Counted from the first letter of the stretch, positions 51,781 through 61,437 are shown. The stretch: 64,000 bases of DNA from G965200765 sp965203865 (GCA_965203865.1 OZ241916.1:1116001-1180000), one strand, 5' to 3'. Numbers and translations are program-made. Notes: a model not told the origin generated them from the sequence alone.

Positions 51781-53205
51781 ATGATAAATTCAGCAAGATA
51801 CCATGCGCGACTTGGTGCTGTGCAGTATCTTTATGCACTGGCGGCAAGCCAAAACTCCGATCAATCCAATAGCGAGCATATTCTGGTTGACTCCAAGGTG
51901 CTTTTAGAAGGAGACTTGGTGCATTTTCGGAAACTACTGGTAGAAATTCCTGAAAATTTTACCCGCATAGACAGAATTCTTGAATCAGCCCTCGACCGTC
52001 GAATTGAAAGAGTCGACCAAGTTGAACTGGCGATTTTGCGATTGGGGGTTTTCGAGATGGTTTTGCTTGCGCAAGTACCGAAAAAAGTTGTTTTGAACGA
52101 ATGCATTGAGCTTGCCAAAGAACTCGGAGATAAAAATAGCTACAAGTTCGTCAATGGCGTATTGGATAAAATTTCGAAAAATATCTCAACATTCTGGAAT
52201 TCGGCGGTTGACGATTCAAAAAATGATTCGACAAAGTCAAGCGGTCAGCGAGATGAGTTCGCGTTAATTGATCGCTACTTTAAAAAACACATTCCAGATG
52301 TTTCAAATGTGGTGGCGGGCATCGGCGACGATGCAGCTGTAGTACAGGTTGCTTCCAACAAATATCTGGTAGTTTCAACTGACAGCCTTGTTGCTGATGT
52401 TCATTTTTCGAGTGATGCAAATCCAGATGACATAGGATACAAGGCACTCTCGGTTACTATTAGCGATTTAGCAGCAATGGGGGCAGTTGCTTCTTACGCA
52501 ACCTTGAATCTCTCCGTTCCAAAAAAGAACGACCGTTGGCTAAAGAAGTTCAGCGAGGGATTTTTTGAAATTGCGTCTGAATACAACATATCGTTGATAG
52601 GAGGTGATACTGTACGCGGTCCTTTAAGTATTTCAGTGACTGCATTTGGTGTTGTTGAGGAAGAAGGATGGACTAGTCGAGCAGGAGCTGCTCCCGGAGA
52701 CGATATTTTTGTTACGGGAACACTTGGCGATGCAGCTTTGGCCCTAAATGGGCGACGGGTCGATCTGTCATTGAGCAAAGAACAGGATATTTATTTGCAG
52801 CAAAGACTTAACCGTCCGGTGCCTAGAATTGAGGCAGGCAGGATATTGGGAACAGTCGCATCATCCATGATTGATCTGTCCGATGGGCTTTTAGCGGATT
52901 TGAATCATATTATTCAGTCAAGTAATGTTGGGGCCGATATCGAAATAGAGCGAATTCCAATTTCAAGTGCCTATCGACAAGTTGTATCAAGTGTTGGCTA
53001 CGAGTTTGCAATTTCATGCGGCGATGACTACGAATTATGTTTCACGGTACCAGAAAACTGCAATGTAGATTGGAAGAATTTGCCTGAAATTGGAAGTTTA
53101 CCAATTACCTGCATAGGAAAAATCAGGGAGGGAAAGGGTTTGACATTGATTGATGGAACTGGAAATCGTATTGAGCCCGATCGACTTGGATACTCGCATT
53201 TTTAG
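51781..53205 (+). CDS. nusB-thiL: Fusion of NusB antitermination factor and thiamine-monophosphate kinase ThiL
   Basis: A single open frame of 474 residues. Residues 1 to about 138 are NusB (ARLGAVQYLYAL, VELAILRLGVFEM, NECIELAKELGDKNSYKFVNGVLDKI). A polar linker of about 20 residues (DDSKNDSTKSSGQ) follows, then ThiL from about 160 to the end, with AGIGDDAAVV, STDSLVADVHF, the SDLAAMGA block, GGDT and MIDLSDGL. Most gammaproteobacteria have separate nusB and thiL genes here, next to ribH and pgpA. NusB binds boxA in rRNA leaders; ThiL makes thiamine diphosphate. Both halves look intact. Confidence 0.9.
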   Translation: MINSARYHARLGAVQYLYALAASQNSDQSNSEHILVDSKVLLEGDLVHFRKLLVEIPENFTRIDRILESALDRRIERVDQVELAILRLGVFEMVLLAQVPKKVVLNECIELAKELGDKNSYKFVNGVLDKISKNISTFWNSAVDDSKNDSTKSSGQRDEFALIDRYFKKHIPDVSNVVAGIGDDAAVVQVASNKYLVVSTDSLVADVHFSSDANPDDIGYKALSVTISDLAAMGAVASYATLNLSVPKKNDRWLKKFSEGFFEIASEYNISLIGGDTVRGPLSISVTAFGVVEEEGWTSRAGAAPGDDIFVTGTLGDAALALNGRRVDLSLSKEQDIYLQQRLNRPVPRIEAGRILGTVASSMIDLSDGLLADLNHIIQSSNVGADIEIERIPISSAYRQVVSSVGYEFAISCGDDYELCFTVPENCNVDWKNLPEIGSLPITCIGKIREGKGLTLIDGTGNRIEPDRLGYSHF

Positions 53206-53230
53206 TCGGTAAAGTTGAGTTTTGTGATTT

Positions 53231-53716
53231 TTGATTGAGAAAAAACTTCAGCAAATAGTCAAGAGTCCGTCTGGGTTTATAGCAAGCGGGTTCGGTGCTG
53301 GCTTGGTTCCTTACATACCGGGCACTGTTGGCACTGTATTAGGAGTTCCCATAGTTCTGCTTGCCCAGCCTTTTCCAATTCTGGTGCAGGGGGCACTTTA
53401 CTTGCTTATGTTTATGGTCGGTTGCAAGGTTTGCAGCGACTATGCGAAAGAACTTGGGGAAGATGACCCAAATGTCATTGTTTGGGATGAAATTGTTGGA
53501 TATTGCTTTTCATTGCTGTTTCTGCCTGTGACTCCTGTCATTTTGCTGGCAGCGTTTGTTTTGTTTCGATTGTTTGATATCCTTAAACCATGGCCAATTT
53601 CTGTTGTGCAAAGAAAAGTCAAAGGCGGGTTTGGCATAATGCTGGACGACGTGATTGCGGGTATCGCTACAAATTTTTCATTGCATGTTCTGCTTTATTT
53701 GAATTTGTTGATGTAA
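53231..53716 (+). CDS. pgpA: Phosphatidylglycerophosphatase A
   Basis: A 161-residue membrane phosphatase that makes phosphatidylglycerol. The N-terminus has GLVPYIPGTVGT, and the acidic catalytic motif is in NVIVWDEIVGY, followed by FRLFDILKPWPI and DDVIAG. Start codon is TTG at 53231; no better in-frame start is present and the ribosome binding site is weak. The order thiL-pgpA is conserved in gammaproteobacteria. Confidence 0.9.
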   Translation: MIEKKLQQIVKSPSGFIASGFGAGLVPYIPGTVGTVLGVPIVLLAQPFPILVQGALYLLMFMVGCKVCSDYAKELGEDDPNVIVWDEIVGYCFSLLFLPVTPVILLAAFVLFRLFDILKPWPISVVQRKVKGGFGIMLDDVIAGIATNFSLHVLLYLNLLM

Positions 53717-53768
53717 GCACTTGCAAAGATTTGTATAAATTTAATGTAAATGATTGCGGTGTTGAATA

Positions 53769-54209
53769 ATGGCTATAATCAAATTTAATTGGATTTTTTT
53801 AAAAAGGTATTTTTCGAGGACTAAAAAATTGAAAATTGGATATAAGCAACTTTTAAATGAGGCAAATGCTCGAATCGAGACAATTTCTGTTGAAGATGCC
53901 AAGGTTCTGCATGGACAAAAAGATATACAGTTTATAGATTTGCGGGATATCCGGGAGCTAAAGGCAGAAGGTAAAATTCCCAGCGCATTTCATATGCCTC
54001 GCGGAATGCTGGAGTTTTGGATTGACCCGGACAGCCCCTATTTCAAGTCGGTTTTTTCAGGGAAGGTGAAATATGTTTTTTATTGCAAGTCTGGATGGAG
54101 GTCAGCTTTGGCAACCAATACAGCACAGGAGATGGGTCTTGAGAATGTTTGTCACATTGATGGCGGGTTTGACGCGTGGACAAAATCTGGTGCTTCCGTC
54201 GAAAAGTAA
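53769..54209 (+). CDS. Rhodanese-domain sulfurtransferase
   Basis: A 146-residue protein: about 35 basic residues at the N-terminus, then a rhodanese domain with IDLRDIRELKAEGKIPSAFHMPRGMLEFW and active-site loop CKSGWRSA (C106). The HMPRG/CKSG type is common in small single-domain rhodaneses. It may transfer sulfane sulfur to an unknown acceptor. It stands alone between pgpA and dsbC. Confidence 0.85.
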   Translation: MAIIKFNWIFLKRYFSRTKKLKIGYKQLLNEANARIETISVEDAKVLHGQKDIQFIDLRDIRELKAEGKIPSAFHMPRGMLEFWIDPDSPYFKSVFSGKVKYVFYCKSGWRSALATNTAQEMGLENVCHIDGGFDAWTKSGASVEK

Positions 54210-54284
54210 TCGCGGCATCCTGTTAGCAATGCCAATGTCCTAGAAAACCTTGAAAATGTTGTTTTACACCCCCAAACTTAAGTT

Positions 54285-55010
54285 ATGTACTTCAAAAAAT
54301 CTCAATTTATAATTTTCTGTTCCGCAGTTCTTATGCTTGCATCTGGATATTCGGTAGCCGATGATGAAGTTGAAAAAATTCGAGCCGGTCTTGAATCGAT
54401 GACAAGCGGTGGGATAGGTGAAATTGTGGAATCTCCGATGGAGGGCGTTTACGAAGTCCTGATTAATAATCGGCTGTACTATGTATACGCAAAAGGGAAG
54501 CATGTTCTTATAGGCTCTGTCTTCAATGTTGAGAGTGGCACCGAACTCAAGCAAGAGAAGGCAAAGCGGTTGATTCATCAGGCAGTAGAGGACACCCCGG
54601 TTGAACAAATGGTTGTAATGAAACCTGCAGAATCTAAAAGGTACCTAACGGTATTTACGGATGTAGATTGCTTTTATTGCCGACGATTTCACAATGAAGT
54701 TCCCGAATTGCTTGAAGCCGGGCTAGAAGTAAGGTACCTTGCATTTCCCAGGGCAGGAATTGGGTCGGAGAGCTACAAGGTGATGGTTTCGGTCTGGTGT
54801 GCTGAAGATGCACCTCAGGCAATGACGGATGCAAAAAACGGACAAAAAATCAATGAAATGACCTGTCCAAATCCTGTGGCTGAACAGTATGAAGTTGGTG
54901 TAAATGCTGGTGTTCAAGGTACACCAACTTTAATCACCGACGATGGCGAAGTAATTTTCGGGTATGTTCCCTTTCAAGAGCTGCTCACAATGCTTGGACT
55001 CACTAGTTGA
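54285..55010 (+). CDS. dsbC: Periplasmic disulfide isomerase DsbC
   Basis: A 241-residue protein with signal peptide (cut after about residue 25, SVADDE), the N-terminal dimerisation region and a thioredoxin domain. The active site is C129-F-Y-C132, where E. coli has CGYC. A second disulfide pair (WCAEDA and MTCPNPV) and the cis-Pro motif GVQGTPTL are present. It corrects misplaced disulfides in exported proteins. The FY pair between the cysteines is unusual. Confidence 0.9.
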   Translation: MYFKKSQFIIFCSAVLMLASGYSVADDEVEKIRAGLESMTSGGIGEIVESPMEGVYEVLINNRLYYVYAKGKHVLIGSVFNVESGTELKQEKAKRLIHQAVEDTPVEQMVVMKPAESKRYLTVFTDVDCFYCRRFHNEVPELLEAGLEVRYLAFPRAGIGSESYKVMVSVWCAEDAPQAMTDAKNGQKINEMTCPNPVAEQYEVGVNAGVQGTPTLITDDGEVIFGYVPFQELLTMLGLTS

Positions 55011-55134
55011 AGTCCAGAGGTGAATTGGTCGGCGTTAGGTTCAGCATCGGACATTTTTCAACGAATTTGGTTTGTATATGTTTTTTCCAATACTTTGTAA
55101 ACATTAACCATCTATATAGCTGGTAGAGAAAATA

Positions 55135-56166
55135 ATGAGTGAAATTAAAGATAAAATGCTTCAGGCCACACTGAACCAAATTCGAAAGCAATTTGGCCAA
55201 GGTGCGATTATGCGCTTGGGGGATGATGAAATCGATCGTAGCATTCAAGTTATTCCAACGGGTTCGCTTGGACTAGACTTGATTTTAGGCGTAGGCGGGC
55301 TCCCCCGTGGGCGTATTGTTGAAATATACGGACCTGAGGCATCAGGAAAAACTACCTTGACCTTGTCTGTAATCGCACAAGCGCAGAAATTGGGTGGGGT
55401 AGCTGCATTCATAGATGCCGAGCATGCTCTGAATACCACTCATGCTGAAACTTTGGGTGTAAACCTTGACGACCTGCTTGTATCTCAGCCAGGAACTGGT
55501 GAAGAAGCGCTTGAAATTGCAGACCAGCTGGTGCGATCAGCTGCTATTGATGTGATTGTCGTGGATTCTGTTGCAGCATTAACGCCCAGAGCTGAAATTG
55601 ACGGCGAAATGGGAGACTCATTCATGGGCCTGCATGCGAGATTGATGTCGCAGGCGTTGCGCAAGTTAACAGGCAGTATCAACAGGTCCAAGACCTTGGT
55701 GATTTTTATCAATCAAATTCGTATGAAAATTGGTCAAATTTACGGAAATCCCGAGGTGACGACGGGTGGCAATGCACTCAAGTTCTATTCTTCGGTTCGA
55801 CTTGATATTCGACGAATCGGGGCAATCAAAAAAGGGGATGAAGTTATTGGCAGCCATACCCGCGTCAAACTTGTCAAGAACAAGGTTGCACCTCCGTTCA
55901 AGCAGTGCGAGTTTGACATAATTTTTGATGAAGGAATCTCAAAAACGGGCGAGTTGGTGGATTTGGGAGTAGAGCATGGAATTGTCAAACGGGCAGGTGC
56001 CTGGTACAGTTTCGGCGAAGAAAGAATTGGTCAGGGACGCGACAATGTACGAGTATTCTTAAGTGAAAATCCGAATATTGCGGATAGTATTGAGACTCAG
56101 ATCAAGGAAAAACTTAAAGTAGCCGAGCCAGTCGCAGAACCCAAAGAGGAAGCGGCCGCCGAGTAG
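55135..56166 (+). CDS. recA: Recombinase A
   Basis: A 343-residue RecA with Walker A GPEASGKTT (residues 66-74), the LMSQALRKLTGSINRSKTLVIFINQIR block and the acidic C-terminus. It binds ssDNA for recombination and drives SOS cleavage of LexA. The 124 bp upstream hold no clear LexA box of the CTG-N10-CAG type, so SOS control is not evident from the sequence. recX follows, overlapping in function. Confidence 0.96.
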   Translation: MSEIKDKMLQATLNQIRKQFGQGAIMRLGDDEIDRSIQVIPTGSLGLDLILGVGGLPRGRIVEIYGPEASGKTTLTLSVIAQAQKLGGVAAFIDAEHALNTTHAETLGVNLDDLLVSQPGTGEEALEIADQLVRSAAIDVIVVDSVAALTPRAEIDGEMGDSFMGLHARLMSQALRKLTGSINRSKTLVIFINQIRMKIGQIYGNPEVTTGGNALKFYSSVRLDIRRIGAIKKGDEVIGSHTRVKLVKNKVAPPFKQCEFDIIFDEGISKTGELVDLGVEHGIVKRAGAWYSFGEERIGQGRDNVRVFLSENPNIADSIETQIKEKLKVAEPVAEPKEEAAAE

Positions 56167-56179
56167 CAGTAGATCTAAG

Positions 56180-56620
56180 TTGGGAAATTATACGGATACT
56201 CGAACTAGGGCTCTTCGTTTTCTTTCGCGCCGGGAATACAGTGAAAAAGAATTAGTTTGGAAATTAATTTCGGTCGGAATCAATGAGAGTGATGCAGAAG
56301 TTGAGGTTGCCCGATTAAAATCTGAAAACTTGGTGAACGACGCTCGGTTTGTACAAGCATTGTTGAGCGTTCGAAAAAAGCGAGGATACGGGCCTGTGAA
56401 AATATCCAGGGAGCTTGCCGTGCGCGGCGTGGACGAAACCTTAATTGCTGAACACGTGCAATTTTCAAGCGATTCATGGTATGAGCTGGTGGTGGAAGTT
56501 GCAAGGCGAAAGTATCTTGACAAGCCGGTGGAAGATATTCACGAACGGGGAAAGCGGGCAAACTTTCTGAAAAGCAGGGGATTTACTTCTTCGCATATTA
56601 AACATGCATTGAATAACTAA
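56180..56620 (+). CDS. recX: RecA regulator RecX
   Basis: A 146-residue RecX with three helical repeats, starting RTRALRFLSRREYSEKELVWKL. It caps RecA filaments. The start codon is a TTG at 56180, without a strong ribosome binding site, 13 bp after recA. Translation may depend on ribosomes coming from recA. Length is normal for the family. Confidence 0.88.
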   Translation: MGNYTDTRTRALRFLSRREYSEKELVWKLISVGINESDAEVEVARLKSENLVNDARFVQALLSVRKKRGYGPVKISRELAVRGVDETLIAEHVQFSSDSWYELVVEVARRKYLDKPVEDIHERGKRANFLKSRGFTSSHIKHALNN

Positions 56621-56633
56621 GTTGGAAAAACTA

Positions 56634-59222
56634 ATGAAAACCGTAGAGCTGAGAAATCTGTTTTTGGAGTACTTCCACAAACGAGGGCATGAAATTGTGC
56701 CGAGTAGTTCGCTAGTCCCAGGAAACGATCCAACTTTGCTGTTTACAAACTCTGGCATGGTTCAATTCAAGGACGTTTTCCTTGGCATTGAAAAACGTCC
56801 TTACAACCGGGCTGTTACTGCTCAGAGATGTGTTCGGGCCGGCGGGAAGCACAATGACTTGGAAAATGTAGGCTATACCGCGAGGCATCATACTTTCTTT
56901 GAAATGCTTGGAAACTTTAGTTTTGGTGACTACTTTAAACGAGAAGCTATTCATTTTGCCTGGAAACTATTAACTGAAGATATTCAATTGCCGGAAGACA
57001 AACTGTGGGTAACCATATATGCGGAAGACGATGAAGCAGCGGATGTATGGTTGAATGAGATTGGCGTTCCCAAGGACCGGTTTACGCGAATTGGAACTTC
57101 CGACAATTTTTGGGCAATGGGAGATACGGGGCCATGCGGTCCGTGTTCCGAAATATTCTATGACCATGGTCCGGCGATTGAAGGCGGTCCCCCTGGCAGT
57201 GAAGATGAAGACGGTGACCGGTATGTCGAACTGTGGAATCTGGTATTCATGCAGTACGAGAGATTTGCAGATGGTAGCATGAAGCCATTGCCAAAGCCGT
57301 CTGTTGATACGGGAATGGGGCTGGAAAGAATTGCAACGGTAATGCAGAATGTTCACAGTAACTATGAAATCGATTTGTTCCGCGAACTGATTAATGCGGG
57401 TGCCGCGATTATTGGTACGGACGACTATGACAGCAAGTCCTTGCGCGTGGTCGCAGACCATATTCGTTCTGCAGCTTTCTTGATTACGGACGGTGTAACT
57501 CCCTCGAATGAAAATCGAGGTTATGTGCTGAGGCGAATCATCCGCAGAGCCATACGCCACGGATATCAGTTGGGTTGCAAAACCCCATTTTTTCATCAAT
57601 TGACAGGTTCTTTGGTAGAACAAATGGGCGAAGCCTATCCAGAGTTGAAGCAAGCGAAATCAAGAGTAGAGAAAATCTTATTGACCGAAGGGGAGCGCTT
57701 TGGTGAAACTTTGGAAACAGGGCTAAGAATTCTTGATCGAGAAATTGCATCAATGTCTGGAACCATTCTACCTGGCGATATTGCATTCAGACTTTATGAC
57801 ACATACGGTTTTCCGCTTGATTTAACCATGGACTACTTGCGGGATTTGCAATTCACTGTCGATATCGAAGGGTTTGACACGGAGATGGAAGCGCAGCGCA
57901 AGCTTGCAAAATCTGCAAGTAAGTTTGCTTCGAGTTCGATGTCAGGTCCTGTGCTTGATTTTAATGTAGATTTTACTGGCTATTCCGAAAATCAAAACGA
58001 GAGTCGAATTGTTGCAATAATAGTAGAAAATGTTGAAATCGATTCCATCAGTGAAGGTCAAGATGCTGTTATCGTGCTTGACCGCACGCCTTTTTATGCT
58101 GAGAGCGGTGGGCAAGTAGGCGACCGCGGCGTGATGAAGACGAATGACGGCATTTTCAAGGTTGAAGATACACAATACTTGGCGAATCGGGTAATCGGTC
58201 ATTTTGGGCGAGTGGAGCAGGGGAAGATTTGCCGAGATGAATTGATAATTGCTTCAATTGACAAAAGATTTCGAACTGACACGATGAAGAATCACTCTGC
58301 AACACACTTGCTTCACAAAGCGCTGAAAAACTTGCTTGGAGCGCATATTCAGCAAAAAGGCTCGCTTGTGGCGCCGGATCGTCTTCGATTCGACTTTTCG
58401 CACAGCCGGCCCTTAAACGAAAGCGAAATTACTGGTATAGAGCGGGAAGTCAATGAAGAAATTCGGGCCAACCGAAAGGTTGAAAGTTCAATAATGGATT
58501 TGGAGGCAGCAAAAGCACAAGGTGCAGAAGCATTGTTTGGAGAAAAATACGATTCAGAAGTCAGGGTGATTCGAATGGGAGATTATTCAATGGAGCTGTG
58601 TGGTGGAACGCACGTGGAGCGAACCGGAGATATTGGTCTTTTCAAGATTGTCGGCGAAACAGGAATTGCTTCCGGAGTTCGTCGAATTGAAGCGCTAACC
58701 GGGGAAGGTGCTTTGGACCGAGTTCAGGAAGAGACCGCACTATTGCAGTGCTTGGCTGAAAGGTTAAGTACAAGTGCTGCGGAAATTGAAAACAAAGTAG
58801 CTCAAATGCTGGAAAAGAACAGATTGATGGAGCAAGAAATTACCGAATTGAAAATGCAGTTGGTAACAGGGTCGAACGGAATTGATACGAACAATGTTCA
58901 GATAGTGCGAAATGTGCAGGTGCTGGTTTCCCGGCATGACGGGCTGGAAGTAAAAGAGCTGAGAAGAATTATGGACAAGTTGCGAACCAAGCTTGGCTCT
59001 GGGGTTGTACTTCTTGGGTCTGTTCATGAAGACAAAGCTACTCTTCTGTGCACTGTGACATCGGACCTGGTAGACAGAATTGATGCAAGCGAGATAATCA
59101 GGCGAACTTCCGATATTGTTGGCGGGCGCGGGGGTGGCAAGCGGCACATGGCACAAGGCGGCGGTGCGGACATTGGCAAAATAGATCTGGCTCTGGAATC
59201 AGTTTACGAATTGATTCAATAG
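56634..59222 (+). CDS. alaS: Alanyl-tRNA synthetase
   Basis: An 862-residue enzyme from the ATG at 56634 (an in-frame TTG at 56622 would add four residues). The catalytic domain shows HHTFFEMLGNFSFGDYFK, the editing domain has HSATHLLHKAL and the zinc motif CGGTHV, and the C-terminal DHH-like domain ends with GGGKRHMAQGGG. It charges tRNA-Ala. In line with recA-recX as in E. coli. No frame damage. Confidence 0.95.
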   Translation: MKTVELRNLFLEYFHKRGHEIVPSSSLVPGNDPTLLFTNSGMVQFKDVFLGIEKRPYNRAVTAQRCVRAGGKHNDLENVGYTARHHTFFEMLGNFSFGDYFKREAIHFAWKLLTEDIQLPEDKLWVTIYAEDDEAADVWLNEIGVPKDRFTRIGTSDNFWAMGDTGPCGPCSEIFYDHGPAIEGGPPGSEDEDGDRYVELWNLVFMQYERFADGSMKPLPKPSVDTGMGLERIATVMQNVHSNYEIDLFRELINAGAAIIGTDDYDSKSLRVVADHIRSAAFLITDGVTPSNENRGYVLRRIIRRAIRHGYQLGCKTPFFHQLTGSLVEQMGEAYPELKQAKSRVEKILLTEGERFGETLETGLRILDREIASMSGTILPGDIAFRLYDTYGFPLDLTMDYLRDLQFTVDIEGFDTEMEAQRKLAKSASKFASSSMSGPVLDFNVDFTGYSENQNESRIVAIIVENVEIDSISEGQDAVIVLDRTPFYAESGGQVGDRGVMKTNDGIFKVEDTQYLANRVIGHFGRVEQGKICRDELIIASIDKRFRTDTMKNHSATHLLHKALKNLLGAHIQQKGSLVAPDRLRFDFSHSRPLNESEITGIEREVNEEIRANRKVESSIMDLEAAKAQGAEALFGEKYDSEVRVIRMGDYSMELCGGTHVERTGDIGLFKIVGETGIASGVRRIEALTGEGALDRVQEETALLQCLAERLSTSAAEIENKVAQMLEKNRLMEQEITELKMQLVTGSNGIDTNNVQIVRNVQVLVSRHDGLEVKELRRIMDKLRTKLGSGVVLLGSVHEDKATLLCTVTSDLVDRIDASEIIRRTSDIVGGRGGGKRHMAQGGGADIGKIDLALESVYELIQ

Positions 59223-59280
59223 CATATCAAAATATACTGAAGTAAATTTTTCTGTTGGCAAATTTCGGTTTGTAGGTTTT

Positions 59281-60543
59281 ATGGCATTGATTATCGAAAA
59301 ATTCGGTGGGTCGTCAGTGGCAAATTTTGAACGCATCAATGCTATTGCAGACAAAGTTATTTCAACAAACACTGCCGGCAACGATGTTGTCGTGGTTGTT
59401 TCCGCAATGGAGGGTGAAACAAATCGACTTCTGAGTATGGCGAAAGAAGTGCATCCCAAGCCGAATCCCAAAGAAGTGGATGTATTGGTCTCGACAGGTG
59501 AACAGGTAACGATTGCTCTGCTTAGTCTGGCAATTCAAAACAAAGGAGGCGTGGCAAAATCATACACTGGAAGCCAGGTAAAAATTATTACAGACAATGT
59601 CCATGGCAAGGCACGCGTGTTGAAGATTGATTCGGAGCGCATACTTCATGACTTGAAGCAAGGAGTAATTGTAGTGGTTGCCGGATTTCAGGGAGTCAGT
59701 GAATCCGGCAGAATTACCACGCTTGGACGCGGTGGCTCGGATACTACTGCGGTGGCTCTCGCAGCAGCACTCAACGCAAAGGAGTGTAGAATCTACAGCG
59801 ATGTGGATGGTGTGTTAACGGCAGACCCGCGAGTCGTACCCGACGCTAAGCTATTGAGTCAAGTGACTTGGGAAGAAATGCTTGAACTATCAAGTTTGGG
59901 GGCTAAGGTGCTACAGCTTCGTGCAGTTGAGTTTGCCGTAAAGTACAAAGTGCCCCTTCGGGTGTTATCTTCATTTCGGGATGTACCCGGAACATTAATT
60001 TCAGTTGAGGAAACGAATATGGAACAGCCATTAATAGCAGGCATTGCGTATAATATTGATCAAGCGAAAATTACAATTCGCGATGTGCCAGACAGGCCTG
60101 GCATTGCATCTCAAGTGTTTGGCCCGCTTTCAAATGCCCACATTAACATTGATATGATAATTCAGAATGTGGGGGGTAACAATAATACTGATATTACATT
60201 CACAGTTGACCGAACGGAATACGAGAAAAGTTGTGAGATAATTGAGGAGATTGTTGAAAATATTGGTGCGAAGGATTTTGTTGGCCGAGCCAATATTGCA
60301 AAAATTTCTGTTGTTGGTGTTGGGATGCGTTCTCACACAGGAATTGCAACGACAATGTTCAAGACTTTAGCGGATGAAAGGATAAACATTGAAATGATTT
60401 CCACATCTGAAATTAAAATTTCTGTAATCGTTGAAGACAAGTATGTTGAGTTGGGTGTAAGAGCACTGCATAGTGCTTTCGGTCTTGGCGATAGTGACCT
60501 CCCCACCAAGGAGGATGCTCCTCAGCAGGAGCTGGGTGTTTAA
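59281..60543 (+). CDS. lysC: Aspartate kinase
   Basis: A 420-residue aspartokinase: N-terminal kinase domain with IIEKFGGSSVAN and TTLGRGGSDTTAVALA, then two ACT domains (ITIRDVPDRPGIASQVFG and ISVVGVGMRSHTGIATTMF). It starts synthesis of lysine, threonine, methionine and isoleucine, and the ACT domains sense the end products. It sits between alaS and csrA, an arrangement seen in pseudomonads and relatives. Confidence 0.94.
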   Translation: MALIIEKFGGSSVANFERINAIADKVISTNTAGNDVVVVVSAMEGETNRLLSMAKEVHPKPNPKEVDVLVSTGEQVTIALLSLAIQNKGGVAKSYTGSQVKIITDNVHGKARVLKIDSERILHDLKQGVIVVVAGFQGVSESGRITTLGRGGSDTTAVALAAALNAKECRIYSDVDGVLTADPRVVPDAKLLSQVTWEEMLELSSLGAKVLQLRAVEFAVKYKVPLRVLSSFRDVPGTLISVEETNMEQPLIAGIAYNIDQAKITIRDVPDRPGIASQVFGPLSNAHINIDMIIQNVGGNNNTDITFTVDRTEYEKSCEIIEEIVENIGAKDFVGRANIAKISVVGVGMRSHTGIATTMFKTLADERINIEMISTSEIKISVIVEDKYVELGVRALHSAFGLGDSDLPTKEDAPQQELGV

Positions 60544-60548
60544 AGCGC

Positions 60549-60577
60549 GCAACAACTCGTTCTGGTTTCTGTATAAT
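60549..60577 (+). promoter_or_regulatory. Possible csrA promoter
   Basis: TATAAT (60572-60577) with GCAACA 17 bases upstream (60549-60554). The -10 is perfect but the -35 shares only its last three bases with consensus. It would give a leader of about 100 bases before csrA. Confidence 0.35.
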
Positions 60578-60680
60578 TCGTTTGAACACTTGTTGAACAT
60601 CAGCATATCGTCGTAGTTTGGCAAGTTTGTTTCTGGTGCAAGAATTGAATACTTAAAGGCTTAAAGGAGGAAGTAAATAC

Positions 60681-60860
60681 GTGTTGATATTAACAAGACG
60701 CGTTGGTGAATCTGTAATGATTGATGAGAATATAGTTGTCACTGTGCTGGGAATTAGAGGAAATCAGATTCGCATTGGAATTGAAGCACCGAAAGATGTA
60801 GAGGTTCATCGGGAAGAGATTTTTAATTTGGTGAACAAAGACAGGCAAAAACAACAATAG
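60681..60860 (+). CDS. csrA: Carbon storage regulator CsrA
   Basis: A 59-residue RNA-binding regulator starting with GTG at 60681 and reading MLILTRRVGESVMIDENI... with the core TVLGIRGNQIRIGIEAPKDV and REEI. It binds GGA motifs in mRNA leaders. The strong ribosome binding site AAAGGAGGAA itself contains such GGA motifs, so self-control is plausible. In the order alaS-lysC-csrA-tRNA-Ser, it is in the same place as in E. coli relatives. Confidence 0.95.
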   Translation: MLILTRRVGESVMIDENIVVTVLGIRGNQIRIGIEAPKDVEVHREEIFNLVNKDRQKQQ

Positions 60861-60888
60861 TTTGTGGTTTTTAAAATCTATTTGGTTA

Positions 60889-60977
60889 GGAGAGATGGCC
60901 GAGCGGTTGAAGGCGCTCCCCTGCTAAGGGAGTAAGGGCATCCCCCTTCGAGGGTTCGAATCCCTCTCTCTCCGCCA
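60889..60977 (+). tRNA. tRNA-Ser (GCU anticodon)
   Basis: Acceptor GGAGAGA pairs with TCTCTCC; the anticodon arm CTCCC-CTGCTAA-GGGAG carries GCT; a long variable arm typical of serine tRNAs follows, then a GGGTTCGAATCCC T-arm. The terminal CCA is encoded (60975-60977). Corresponds to serV position in E. coli. Confidence 0.95.
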
Positions 60978-61042
60978 CTGCATCTCCATAAAGGATTTAA
61001 GTATTACTTGTATTGAAATTTGATAATGCCAAGATCGCATAG

Positions 61043-61120
61043 GCGCCTGTAGCTCAGCTGGATTAGAGTACCAGACTACGAATCTGGGAGTCGGGGGTTC
61101 GAATCCCTCCAGGCGCGCCA
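61043..61120 (+). tRNA. tRNA-Arg (ACG anticodon)
   Basis: Acceptor GCGCCTG/CAGGCGC; D-arm AGCTCAGCTGGATTAGAGT; anticodon arm CCAGA-CTACGAA-TCTGG with ACG; T-arm GGGGGTTCGAATCCCTC; encoded CCA at 61118-61120. Located right after tRNA-Ser(GCU), as in E. coli serV-argV. Confidence 0.95.
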
Positions 61121-61437
61121 CTTGGTTTATTTTTTGCCAAGCGGCTGATTTCTTCGGTGAATTGATGAGCAGTACAATACTTTTGATTTTCTAGACTGTT
61201 CGAGAAAATTAATTGCTGTACGTTCGCTCGGCACCAAGAAACTGGTTACTTATAAGGCGAACTTTGGAAATCGACAAGATATCTGCAAACGCAAAAATTG
61301 CAAAGGTGCTTCAATTCGCTGTGCCGGACGTTTTGCTTTGCCTGGAACTTTGAGTGAAGACTATGCAATTCATTAAACCTGCGTGGCCATTTGCTAGGCA
61401 AGTTCAACAAAATTCTTGCCATGCTAGTTGCTAATAT
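61121..61437. other. Gene-free stretch between two convergent tRNA-Arg genes
   Basis: About 317 bp. I see no protein or RNA gene. A weak CTTGG/CCAAG repeat with a T-rich loop follows the first tRNA (61,121-61,141) and might help end its transcript. Otherwise unremarkable. Confidence 0.5.

Noticed and set aside
55011..55134. LexA box upstream of recA
   Set aside because: No CTG-N10-CAG or similar near-palindrome could be found in the 124 bp upstream.
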